52,093 bases of DNA from an uncultured Bacteroides sp. GTDB lineage: Bacteria; Bacteroidota; Bacteroidia; Bacteroidales; Bacteroidaceae. Below the pieces are notes generated by a model that worked only from the letters and a program-made list of their open reading frames with translations, did no database searches and was not told where the DNA came from. Position 1 is the stretch's first letter; every line of letters begins with the position of its first letter. The DNA is taken from positions 1 to 52,093 of the forward strand of contig CAAFTU010000061.1 of the NCBI GenBank assembly GCA_900766005.1, given 5' to 3'. A program made the position numbers and the translations under genes. Below are positions 40,492 through 48,586 of the stretch, one piece after another.

Positions 40492-41373
40492 TTAAATATA
40501 ATAAAGACTATTGGCCTTCATTCTCAAATACTTGTTCATTGAGAAATAGGCACAAAGCCACGTAATGACAATACCAAACACCAGCACACTGGCACATACC
40601 ACCAGCATCACTTCGGGCGTGATGACCCGCAAAAGTTCCGGCTCGTAGGTCACTGCCCAATAGGCTGTGCCCATCAACGCCGCATCGGCTATCGTTGCCG
40701 CCAACACCCCGCTCCATACGTTCTTACGCAGAAACGGACCGCGGATGAACCCCCAGCTTGCCCCCACCAGTTTCATGGTGTGAATTAAGAAACGCTGGGA
40801 ATAAATAGCCAGCCGGATGGTGTTGTTAATCAGCGCAAAAGAGATAAACGTAAGCACCACTGCCAGTGCGAGCAACACCAGGCTGATATTGCGTATATTA
40901 TCGTTCACAGCATCAATCAGCTCCTTCCTGTAGAGCACATCCTGTATGTTCGATTCCCTCCGGATAAGTTTCTCAATCTTCGCAATGCTGTCCGAATTGG
41001 CATAATCCGAACGGAGCTTGACCTCGATGGAAGCAGTGAAAGGATTATAGCCCAAGAAATCCTTCGGGTTCGTTCCCATCGCCTCTGCCTGCTCCTGCAA
41101 GGCCCGTTTTTTCGAAATATATTCCGACTCCTTGACAAACGGCTCCTTATTGAGTTTCTTCTGCAGCTTCAGGATGCTGGCTTCCTTCATGTCATCACTG
41201 ATCAGAATGGAAAAGCTTATGTTTTCACGCACGTACACTGAGAGATTGTGTGCGGAAAGCACAAAGAAAACGACCAGCCCCAGCAACAGCAGCACCAGGG
41301 TGGTACTGATGCTCGATGTGATAAACTGCATATCGAAAACCGAACCGGCTCTATGTCTGTTTCTACTTCCCAT
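40492..41373 (-). CDS. ftsX: Cell-division ABC permease FtsX
   Basis: Membrane subunit of FtsEX, which activates peptidoglycan hydrolases at the division site. Topology is classical: one membrane segment after a basic cytoplasmic start (residues about 18-41), a large extracytoplasmic domain (about 42-165, with LRSDYANSDSIAKIEKLI), then three more membrane segments to the C terminus. 293 residues fits. The ATPase FtsE is not encoded alongside. It lies 5 bp after the methyltransferase gene. Confidence 0.92.
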   Translation of the reverse strand: MGSRNRHRAGSVFDMQFITSSISTTLVLLLLGLVVFFVLSAHNLSVYVRENISFSILISDDMKEASILKLQKKLNKEPFVKESEYISKKRALQEQAEAMGTNPKDFLGYNPFTASIEVKLRSDYANSDSIAKIEKLIRRESNIQDVLYRKELIDAVNDNIRNISLVLLALAVVLTFISFALINNTIRLAIYSQRFLIHTMKLVGASWGFIRGPFLRKNVWSGVLAATIADAALMGTAYWAVTYEPELLRVITPEVMLVVCASVLVFGIVITWLCAYFSMNKYLRMKANSLYYI

Positions 41374-41378
41374 AAGCC

Positions 41379-42278
41379 TTATCTTTTTTTACGGAATACA
41401 TAAATCATCGAGCTGCTGCGCTCTTTGTGTCCCAATGCGCTGAACCATGCCAACGTACCGGCATACATCCCTTTGAAAAAAGAAAACGAAGAACCCCGGT
41501 ATTTTTCACTGAGCATCGACACATAGAAAGCATCCATCGGCATGGGATGACGCTCTGCCATGATGAAACCGTGACGGGAAGCCAACTGCTGCATCGTGAC
41601 AGGCGTGAAATGCCAAAGATGACGGGGCACATCATAAGCTGCCCAATAGTCACCGTAACGCTCTGCATCATAAGAAGAGCAGTTGGGCACTGCCACAATG
41701 AGCACTCCCTTCTCGGTGAGCAGCTGCGACAGGCGCTGCCACACGGCATCAAGATGCTCCAGGTGCTCCATGACATGCCACAGGGTAACGACATCATAAC
41801 TGTCAGAAGGCAAAGCATCCAGCGCTGTATCCGGCTTCACGTCCAAGTCGAAATGCTCCTTGGCAAACACACGGGCCTGCGCATTTTTCTCAATCGCATC
41901 TACCTCCCAGCCCCGCTGCATCATGGCATCAGCAAAATAGCCGGTGCCCGTCCCTATGTCGAGCAAACGCCCCGTCTTGCGGTGTGCTTCCTTGGCCACC
42001 AGACGCGCCTTGCGCCCCAGCATATAAGCACGAACCACATGATAAAGGGAATTCACGACACCTTTGCGCGTATCGGAATGAGAAATGTAATCGGGAGTCT
42101 CATAATACTTGCCTATTTCGGACTCTACAGGTGCCCCTTGTGTGAATATAAAGCCACAGCCCTCACACGAAACCAGTTCAAACTGTTCGCCCGAAGCATA
42201 AAAATCCGTACAAGTTCTAGCGTGCTTCAAGTGCGTACAGCCACACACCGGACAAGCATTTATAGTGAGTTTCTTCAT
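41379..42278 (-). CDS. Zinc-ribbon class I SAM methyltransferase
   Basis: Starts with a probable zinc ribbon (Cys9, Cys12 and Cys38, Cys41 in CPVC and CEGC), followed by a Methyltransf_23-type SAM-binding domain with LLDIGTGTGYFADAM near 105 and WHVMEHLEHLD near 168. Proteins of this layout are common in surface-glycan clusters, but the target of this one cannot be told. It is the first gene of the ftsX-uppP-truB-queA-folK operon, separated from ftsX by 5 bp. Length is 299 residues. Confidence 0.85.
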   Translation of the reverse strand: MKKLTINACPVCGCTHLKHARTCTDFYASGEQFELVSCEGCGFIFTQGAPVESEIGKYYETPDYISHSDTRKGVVNSLYHVVRAYMLGRKARLVAKEAHRKTGRLLDIGTGTGYFADAMMQRGWEVDAIEKNAQARVFAKEHFDLDVKPDTALDALPSDSYDVVTLWHVMEHLEHLDAVWQRLSQLLTEKGVLIVAVPNCSSYDAERYGDYWAAYDVPRHLWHFTPVTMQQLASRHGFIMAERHPMPMDAFYVSMLSEKYRGSSFSFFKGMYAGTLAWFSALGHKERSSSMIYVFRKKR

Positions 42279-42390
42279 CTATTAACAAGCAAAATAACGG
42301 GTATTAACACGCAAAAACACGGGCTGTCCTACCGGTAAGGCAACATTATACCCTAATTTGGTGCAAAGAAACAAATAAAATACGACCTAT

Positions 42391-42427
42391 AGGGCTTTTA
42401 TTAAGGACTTTTAATAGTAAAAGCCCT
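42391..42427 (-). terminator. Hairpin after the DUF4838 gene
   Basis: Perfect 10-bp arms AGGGCTTTTA (42391-42400) and TAAAAGCCCT (42418-42427) around an AT-rich loop, 40 bp beyond the stop of the minus-strand gene. No long T-run, so efficiency is uncertain. Confidence 0.55.
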
Positions 42428-42466
42428 TAATAGCCGTTTTCTACAGCAAACACCCTCCGATAAAAA

Positions 42467-44647
42467 TTATCTCACAGTCACCTCATCGATAAAGAACCAC
42501 GAAGGATTGCCCACTCCGTAGTGCCAATGCGGACATACCTTGGTACCGGTCACTTCCACTTTAATGAAACGAGCCTTCAGCGGCTGGTCCGACTGAGCCT
42601 TAACTCCTCTGAACAGCACACTGTTGGAGCGTTCCTCTGGCATCTCGATGCTATCCCAATGCACAAAATCCTTTCCGTCAACCGAATAGCTGTATACCAC
42701 CTTCAATGGAAAGAGAATCCAATGTCCCACCTGATGCAGGAAATCAGTCTCCACCTCACGCACCTCCTTCACTTCACCCAAGTCGAGCACCAGTCCGCCG
42801 TCTTTACCTTCCCAGCCTACCCAACTTTCTACAAAGCTGGATCCGCCAAACAGCCCATCAGTCAGCGTCTTCTGCCCCAAAGCTGCATACGCTCCGGTAG
42901 GCTCCACCAGATACGACACCTTCGCCCCTTTAGCCAGATTCACTTCCTGTTTGGGCATGTATCGCTGACGGTAAATCGCACAATACTCCAACGCCCGGTT
43001 GTTCCGTTCGTTCACCGCAGGGTTATCAAAATGACGGGCCTGCTGCTCAAAATAATCCAGCTTGCGGGCTACCTCAGCCTGATCTGCATCGGGCAATGTA
43101 CGCAAAATTTCCAGTTCGGAATACAGCAGCGGCAACCGAGTACGGCGTACCCGTTCCAAAGCCACCGCATCATGAGCTACAGCTTTTTCAGCCTGGTCGA
43201 ACAAAGCCTGATACCGCTTCATCAACACCCCGTTGAGCATGCCGTCTTTGTGAGAAATAGGCGAATCATAAATCCACAAACGCTTACCGCTGCCCCACAG
43301 CGCACCCTGCATCAACTTGATATACTGATACAAATCATCGGCTGCCTCTTTATAATAAGAATGAAGGAAATGCTTCATCAGCGCATCCACATCCTCATCG
43401 GGGTTCCACATCAGCTTGGAAGCCAGATACGAACGGAGTTCAGCAAAATCTCCCCCGTAGCTACTGCCAATCTGAGAAAAATGCATCTTGACATGATGGT
43501 CGCGGAACAGGCGGATATTGTCCTGCATGATGTGCAGATTGGGGAACGGAGAAAGGAAGCCGTCGAAATTGATGCCATAATCCCACACAAAAAGATTGTC
43601 GCAGATGGCCGACCATCCCTTCAATGCTTTCATAAAATACCGGCCACTGGCATTTTCAGTGAGCGACACTTCCCGGTCGCAGTCAATGTCACAGAGCATC
43701 ACCACCACATTGGGCAAAGGCCGGCAGTTTTTCGGCGGATTCATGGTATAGAGATAAGCCAGCGTAGCAATCTCCTTGTCGGGAAACCGCTCCGCGAGTT
43801 TGTTGATGAAATAAATCAGGCTACCTGCCGGCGAACCGGCCGCTTCATCCAGTTTCCGGCAAGCCTCACATGTGCAGTTGGTGTTGTTTCCGTCATTCTG
43901 GCTCACATTAATAATAGATTGCTCCGGATGTGCCTTGAAAATAGAATCAATCCGATGGGCTACAATCTCCAGCACGTCCGGATTCGTCAGACACCACTGG
44001 GCACCCGGATGACGCTTCCCGCCGAAATAGGCATAGTATTCAGGATGCGTCTGCCCAAACTCAGCCACCGGAAGCAACTTATTGAACGTATGCACCCAAT
44101 AGCCGGCAACAAATACATCCTTTGGTTCTTCCAAGCGATACCACCATTTGTAAAGAGGGTCCTTCCGCAGACTATAATGCTGTGTCTGGCGATAGCGGAA
44201 AGCCGGATTCTCCGTTTTCTCAATCAAAGGTAAGGAAAGAACCGCCCGTTTTTCCAAGTTGTATTCCCCGTTGCCCCAATAATCCACACCGGCATACGTT
44301 TCGAGCAGAGAAACCACCCCATAAACCACGCCCTTATCCTTACCAGCAATCACAACCTTGCCCTCGGCAGTGGACAGATAAAAACCGTCTTCCTTCACCT
44401 CGTCAGACGGGGCAGCTCCTATCAGCACATCTCCGGCAGAAGCCTTTCCTTTCGGATGGATACCCAGCTGAACTCCCGTTATCTTCTGTATAAAATTTTG
44501 TAAAATGGATGCTGCAGTCTGATTGACCTCTGTCTTCTCGGCCAGCACGATTTTAGAACCCTTTCCTATCGTTGCCTGCCCATAGACAGCTACTTCCGCA
44601 AGCAGCAATGTCATAAATAATAAAAACTTTCGAATCCTGTTTTTCAT
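42467..44647 (-). CDS. DUF4838-domain glycan-active protein with C-terminal discoidin-like domain
   Basis: A 726-residue exported protein: signal peptide (FLLFMTLLLAEVAVYGQ), an N-terminal hexosaminidase-like alpha/beta domain (about 25-130; IGAAPSDEVKEDGFYL, GVVYGVVSLLETYAGVDYW), a DUF4838 barrel in the middle (NVSQNDGNNTNCTCEACRKLDE near 245) and a C-terminal F5/8 type C-like beta sandwich (about 575-725; LVLDLGEVKEVREVETDF). Such proteins are associated with glycan breakdown in Bacteroides. Acidic residues in SQNDGN and DYGINFDGF are candidates for catalysis, but substrate and activity are unknown. It appears monocistronic. Confidence 0.85.
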   Translation of the reverse strand: MKNRIRKFLLFMTLLLAEVAVYGQATIGKGSKIVLAEKTEVNQTAASILQNFIQKITGVQLGIHPKGKASAGDVLIGAAPSDEVKEDGFYLSTAEGKVVIAGKDKGVVYGVVSLLETYAGVDYWGNGEYNLEKRAVLSLPLIEKTENPAFRYRQTQHYSLRKDPLYKWWYRLEEPKDVFVAGYWVHTFNKLLPVAEFGQTHPEYYAYFGGKRHPGAQWCLTNPDVLEIVAHRIDSIFKAHPEQSIINVSQNDGNNTNCTCEACRKLDEAAGSPAGSLIYFINKLAERFPDKEIATLAYLYTMNPPKNCRPLPNVVVMLCDIDCDREVSLTENASGRYFMKALKGWSAICDNLFVWDYGINFDGFLSPFPNLHIMQDNIRLFRDHHVKMHFSQIGSSYGGDFAELRSYLASKLMWNPDEDVDALMKHFLHSYYKEAADDLYQYIKLMQGALWGSGKRLWIYDSPISHKDGMLNGVLMKRYQALFDQAEKAVAHDAVALERVRRTRLPLLYSELEILRTLPDADQAEVARKLDYFEQQARHFDNPAVNERNNRALEYCAIYRQRYMPKQEVNLAKGAKVSYLVEPTGAYAALGQKTLTDGLFGGSSFVESWVGWEGKDGGLVLDLGEVKEVREVETDFLHQVGHWILFPLKVVYSYSVDGKDFVHWDSIEMPEERSNSVLFRGVKAQSDQPLKARFIKVEVTGTKVCPHWHYGVGNPSWFFIDEVTVR

Positions 44648-44682
44648 ACTATCTCTATTTTATTCCACTTGGAACTTTAAAT

Positions 44683-44716
44683 AACCCCTGCTGCCGCAAC
44701 GGGCAACAGGGGTTTA
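44683..44716 (-). terminator. Terminator after miaB
   Basis: Arms AACCCCTGCTGCC (44683-44695) and GGCAACAGGGGTT (44702-44714) pair over 13 bp with one mismatch; the minus-strand tail is T-rich. Confidence 0.75.
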
Positions 44717-44781
44717 TCTGATTTGAAATTCATTTTTTTGAACATACCTGCAAGACACTTACACAAGCATCCACAAGTATT

Positions 44782-46158
44782 TTATTCCACTTCCTCTCCC
44801 TTGAGAGTAGCCGAACTGGCTTCCGTGATGCGCACACGCACAAAATCGCCCGTGCGGTGAGTGCCCCGGTTGAACACAACTACGCGGTTCTGTTCGGTGC
44901 GGCCGAAAAGCTGATCCTTCGAACGCTTGGACACCCCTTCCACCAGCACTTCATAGGTTTTGCCAATGCAACGCTGATTGGCTTCTGCCGACAGCCGGTT
45001 CTGCAAGGCGATGATTTCATTCAGACGGCGCACCTTCACCTCTTCAGGAATGTCATCTGCCAAATGCTTAGATGCATACGTGCCCGGACGTTCGGAATAT
45101 TTAAACATAAAAGCTGCATCATAAGCACATTCCTCCATCAGCGAAAGAGAAAGCGCATGATCTTCCTCCGTTTCCGAATGGAAACCAGAGAAAATATCGG
45201 TAGTCAGACCGCAATCGGGAATGATGCGGCGAATGGCAGCCACCCGCTCCAAATACCACTCACGGGTATATTTTCGATTCATCAGTTTCAAAATGCGTGA
45301 ACTTCCGCTTTGCACAGGCAAATGAATATGCTTGCACACATTGGGCATTTGAGCAATGACTTCCAGTGTTTCATCACTCATATCCTTGGGATGAGAAGTC
45401 GTAAACCGCACACGCATACCAGGAGCAGCCTCCGCCACCATACGGAGCAGCATCGGGAAGGTCACCACCTCTCCGTCAGGCTTTTCAAAACGATAAGAAT
45501 TGACATTTTGCCCCAAAAGTGTCACCTCCTTATACCCTTTTGCCACAAGATCGGCCACCTCGTTGAGAATACTCTCTACGTCACGGCTGCGTTCACGTCC
45601 GCGAGTATAAGGCACGATACAATATGTACAGAAGTTGTTGCATCCGCGCATGATGGATACAAATCCGGAAATGTGATTGCCGCAGATACGCGAAGGAATC
45701 ACGTCACGGTAAGTTTCCGTAGTAGACAGCTCTACATTGATGGCCTTTTCACCCGCCTCTACGGCAGCCATCAAGTCGGGCAGAGAAAGATAGGCATCTG
45801 GCCCCACTACAATGTCCACATGATGATTCGCAATCAAATCATCCTTCACCCGCTCGGCCATACAGCCCAGCACCCCCACAATGAGGTGTTTTTTCTTTTT
45901 TTTCATCGAATGGAAAAATTCCAGACGATTGAAAATTTTCTGCTCCGCATTCTCGCGAATAGAGCAAGTATTCAAAAAAACGGCATCTGCCTCTTCGAGC
46001 GTCTCGGCCACTGAATAGCCGGCCATTTTCATCACCGAAGCAATCACCTCACTGTCGGCCACATTCATCTGGCAGCCGTAAGTCTCGATAAACAACTTCT
46101 TGTTGTCATCCAACTCTTCAGTTGCGGATTTAAAGTCCGCTCCTGTCAATTCATTCAT
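44782..46158 (-). CDS. miaB: tRNA-2-methylthio-N6-dimethylallyladenosine synthase
   Basis: Radical-SAM enzyme that adds a methylthio group to i6A37 of tRNAs reading UNN codons. The N-terminal cluster cysteines are Cys29, Cys65 and Cys99; the radical-SAM CxxxCxxC is Cys173, Cys177 and Cys180 in RGCNNFCTYC; a C-terminal TRAM domain (YEVLVEGVSKRS to DFVRVRITEASSATLKGE) binds tRNA. The 458-residue length is typical. The first 20 residues are a variable extension. It appears to be transcribed alone and its terminator lies before the DUF4838 gene. Confidence 0.96.
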   Translation of the reverse strand: MNELTGADFKSATEELDDNKKLFIETYGCQMNVADSEVIASVMKMAGYSVAETLEEADAVFLNTCSIRENAEQKIFNRLEFFHSMKKKKKHLIVGVLGCMAERVKDDLIANHHVDIVVGPDAYLSLPDLMAAVEAGEKAINVELSTTETYRDVIPSRICGNHISGFVSIMRGCNNFCTYCIVPYTRGRERSRDVESILNEVADLVAKGYKEVTLLGQNVNSYRFEKPDGEVVTFPMLLRMVAEAAPGMRVRFTTSHPKDMSDETLEVIAQMPNVCKHIHLPVQSGSSRILKLMNRKYTREWYLERVAAIRRIIPDCGLTTDIFSGFHSETEEDHALSLSLMEECAYDAAFMFKYSERPGTYASKHLADDIPEEVKVRRLNEIIALQNRLSAEANQRCIGKTYEVLVEGVSKRSKDQLFGRTEQNRVVVFNRGTHRTGDFVRVRITEASSATLKGEEVE

Positions 46159-46201
46159 AAAATTTCAATTTTAATTTACTAATGTATAAAGATTGGAAAC
46201 G

Positions 46202-46209
46202 TAAAGATA
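46202..46209 (-). promoter_or_regulatory. Probable -7 element for miaB
   Basis: TATCTTTA on the minus strand differs from TAnnTTTG at the last base and lies 43 bp before the start codon. Confidence 0.35.
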
Positions 46210-46313
46210 CACTTCCGGCACTAAGATACATACAATCTGCCTACCTAAAAATCAATCCACATATTTTAATCTTTAAATTATGTTAATGTAATAAACAATT
46301 TACATTCAATTTG

Positions 46314-46344
46314 TTGTGTTTTTTAAATTTATTTTCCACTTTTG
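46314..46344 (+). promoter_or_regulatory. Promoter for the candidate RNA at 46351
   Basis: TTG at 46314-46316, 20 bp, then CACTTTTG at 46337-46344, one base off the TAnnTTTG consensus. Confidence 0.4.
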
Positions 46345-46350
46345 TGGTGT

Positions 46351-46430
46351 GAAAGAAACATTAGATTTTTTCATAGTTAAGGTTTAGGTTAAAAAGAATT
46401 AGGGTAGCTGTGAAGCTGCCCTTTTTTTTT
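46351..46430 (+). ncRNA. Candidate small RNA upstream of the 46498 gene
   Basis: A stretch of about 80 bases bounded by a promoter-like sequence and a strong terminator contains no reading frame of note. It carries the motif GGTTTAGGTTAAAAAGAATTA before the terminator hairpin. The terminator has nothing else to terminate on this strand, since miaB lies on the other one. It could be a stand-alone small RNA or an attenuated leader of the gene at 46498. Confidence 0.4.
46402..46430 (+). terminator. Strong intrinsic terminator
   Basis: Stem GGGTAGCT with AGCTGCCC (one mismatch, loop GTGA) followed by nine T residues at 46422-46430. Confidence 0.85.
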
Positions 46431-46497
46431 CACAAAAGTAGCAGAAAACCGATTTTATGTGTATCTTTGGCAGGTAAGAAACTAAAAATGCAGCATT

Positions 46498-46971
46498 ATG
46501 GACCTGAAACTTTTTTTAATAATGGCTGTGATTCTCATAGGAATCTTCAAAGAGGTAAAAAAAGCCAGCAAGTCGGCATCAACTGGCCACCCATCGCCCG
46601 ATTCGCCCAACCCGTTGCCTGATGCTACGGAAGAATCTCCTATGCCCGAAGCTTGGAACTTCCCCAAGCCCTTTGAACATGTTCCCATACCCACTCCTCT
46701 GAAAAGAAATACCCAAGAAGCCTTTCCGGCCGATACCGAAACGGAATCTCCTGTCGTTCATCGAAGAAAAAACAAAAAAAACCGTGCTCAGCATGCTATG
46801 CCACGGAATGAGAGTCCCCAAGCGGTGCACCAACCCATTGCACCGCCTGCTGAAATGCCGGCAGCTGCAGACACAGAAACGGCCGGCTACGAAGAAGACT
46901 TCCAAATTCGCTCGGCCGAAGAAGCAAGAAAAGCCATTATCTGGGGAGAAATACTTCAGCGGAAATACTAA
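46498..46971 (+). CDS. Membrane-anchored proline-rich protein of unknown function
   Basis: A 157-residue protein with one N-terminal membrane helix (LFLIMAVILIGIF), a long disordered middle rich in Pro, Ser, Glu and Lys (HPSPDSPNPLPDATEESP; HRRKNKKNRAQ) and a short, conserved-looking C-terminal helix (IRSAEEARKAIIWGEILQRKY). The C-terminal motif occurs, to my recollection, in other small Bacteroidetes proteins and may be a docking peptide. No catalytic features. It lies 72 bp upstream of the CoA transferase. Confidence 0.75.
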   Translation: MDLKLFLIMAVILIGIFKEVKKASKSASTGHPSPDSPNPLPDATEESPMPEAWNFPKPFEHVPIPTPLKRNTQEAFPADTETESPVVHRRKNKKNRAQHAMPRNESPQAVHQPIAPPAEMPAAADTETAGYEEDFQIRSAEEARKAIIWGEILQRKY

Positions 46972-47043
46972 AACCACTTTATTACAGGCAGCCTATTGCA
47001 TCAATAGCAGCCGTTTTTTTAGAACCTCTAATTTTATAACACT

Positions 47044-48540
47044 ATGTCACTAAACCACATCACAGCAGCGGAAGCTGCCAGCCTCATCAAACACGGCTAC
47101 AACATCGGTCTGAGCGGTTTTACCCCGGCAGGAACAGCCAAAGCCGTCACTGCTGAACTGGCTAAAATTGCCGAAGCAGAACATGCCAAAGGAAAACCTT
47201 TTCAAATTGGTATTTTTACCGGTGCATCTACCGGTGATTCATGCGACGGAGTCTTGTCAAGAGCCAAAGCCATCCGCTACCGCGCTCCTTACACCACCAA
47301 TCCCGACTTCCGCAAGGCAGTGAACAACGGCGAGATAGCCTACAACGATATCCATCTCTCACAAATGGCTCAAGAAGTGCGCTATGGTTTTATGGGAAAA
47401 GTGAATGTGGCCATCATCGAGGCATGTGAAGTGACCCCCGACGGAAAAATCTATCTGACGGCAGCAGGAGGAATTTCGCCCACCATCTGCCGACTGGCCG
47501 ACCAGATCATCGTAGAGCTGAACAGTGCACACAGCCGCTCGGCCATGGGACTGCACGATATATACGAACCGCTTGACCCGCCTTACCGCCGCGAGATTCC
47601 CATCTATAAAGCAAGCGACCGCATCGGACTGCCTTATATTCAAGTGGACCCGAAAAAAATTGTGGGAGTGGTGGAAACCAACTGGCCCGACGAAGCCCGC
47701 TCGTTTGCCGCTGCCGACCCACTGACCGATCGTATCGGGCAGAATGTAGCCGATTTCCTTGTAGCAGACATGAAACGAGGTGTCATCCCATCTACCTTCC
47801 TGCCATTGCAGTCGGGCGTAGGCAACATTGCCAACGCTGTGCTCGGTGCCTTGGGACGCAACCATACCATTCCTCCGTTTGAAATGTATACGGAAGTCAT
47901 CCAAAACTCAGTCATCGGCCTCATTCAGGAAGGACGCATCAAATTTGGAAGTGCCTGCTCACTGACAGTGACCAACGACTGCCTGGAAAGCGTGTACAAC
48001 CAGATGGACTTCTTCCGCGACAAACTGGTGCTTCGTCCTTCGGAAATCTCCAATAGTCCGGAAGTCGTTCGCCGCCTGGGTATTATTTCCATTAACACGG
48101 CTATCGAAGTAGATTTATATGGTAACGTGAACTCCACACACATCGGAGGCACAAAGATGATGAACGGCATCGGCGGTTCGGGCGACTTCACCCGCAATGC
48201 GTATATCTCTATTTTCACCTGTCCGTCGGTGGCCAAGGAAGGCAAAATCAGTGCCATAGTGCCCATGGTGTCACACCACGACCACAGCGAACACTCCGTA
48301 AACATTGTCGTTACCGAACAGGGAGTAGCCGACCTTCGCGGCAAGAGTCCGAAAGAACGGGCACAGGCTATCATTGAAAACTGTGCACACCCCGACTACA
48401 AACAGCTGCTTTGGGATTATCTGAAACTGGCTGGCAACAAGGCACAGACGCCCCACGCCGTACAAGCAGCCCTCGGCATGCATAGCGAACTGAACCGGAG
48501 CGGAGACATGAGACTGACCAACTGGGCTGAATACATGTAA
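47044..48540 (+). CDS. Acetyl-CoA hydrolase/transferase family: succinate (or propionyl-CoA) CoA-transferase
   Basis: Class I CoA-transferase of the SCACT type that moves CoA between acetate or propionate and succinate, a step in propionate/succinate fermentation. Family landmarks are GLSGFTPAGTAKAV near 22-35, GVGNIANAVLG, the catalytic glutamate (Glu284) in EMYTEVIQ, and TEQGVADLRGKSP near the C terminus. The 498-residue length is typical. Substrate choice between acetate and propionate cannot be read from sequence. It probably ends at the terminator shared with dacB. Confidence 0.92.
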   Translation: MSLNHITAAEAASLIKHGYNIGLSGFTPAGTAKAVTAELAKIAEAEHAKGKPFQIGIFTGASTGDSCDGVLSRAKAIRYRAPYTTNPDFRKAVNNGEIAYNDIHLSQMAQEVRYGFMGKVNVAIIEACEVTPDGKIYLTAAGGISPTICRLADQIIVELNSAHSRSAMGLHDIYEPLDPPYRREIPIYKASDRIGLPYIQVDPKKIVGVVETNWPDEARSFAAADPLTDRIGQNVADFLVADMKRGVIPSTFLPLQSGVGNIANAVLGALGRNHTIPPFEMYTEVIQNSVIGLIQEGRIKFGSACSLTVTNDCLESVYNQMDFFRDKLVLRPSEISNSPEVVRRLGIISINTAIEVDLYGNVNSTHIGGTKMMNGIGGSGDFTRNAYISIFTCPSVAKEGKISAIVPMVSHHDHSEHSVNIVVTEQGVADLRGKSPKERAQAIIENCAHPDYKQLLWDYLKLAGNKAQTPHAVQAALGMHSELNRSGDMRLTNWAEYM

Positions 48541-48558
48541 AAAAGCGAGCATACAACG

Positions 48559-48586
48559 AAAAGCGGACTTATGGTCCGCTTTTTTA
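48559..48586. terminator. Bidirectional terminator between CoA-transferase and dacB
   Basis: AAAAGCGGAC (48559-48568) with GTCCGCTTTT (48574-48583) and T-runs on both strands; serves the two convergent genes. Confidence 0.9.

Noticed and set aside
42521..44233. 570-codon plus-strand open frame
   Set aside because: It is entirely antisense to the well-supported DUF4838 gene and its translation is rich in His, Arg and Gln without any domain, which is typical of a shadow frame.
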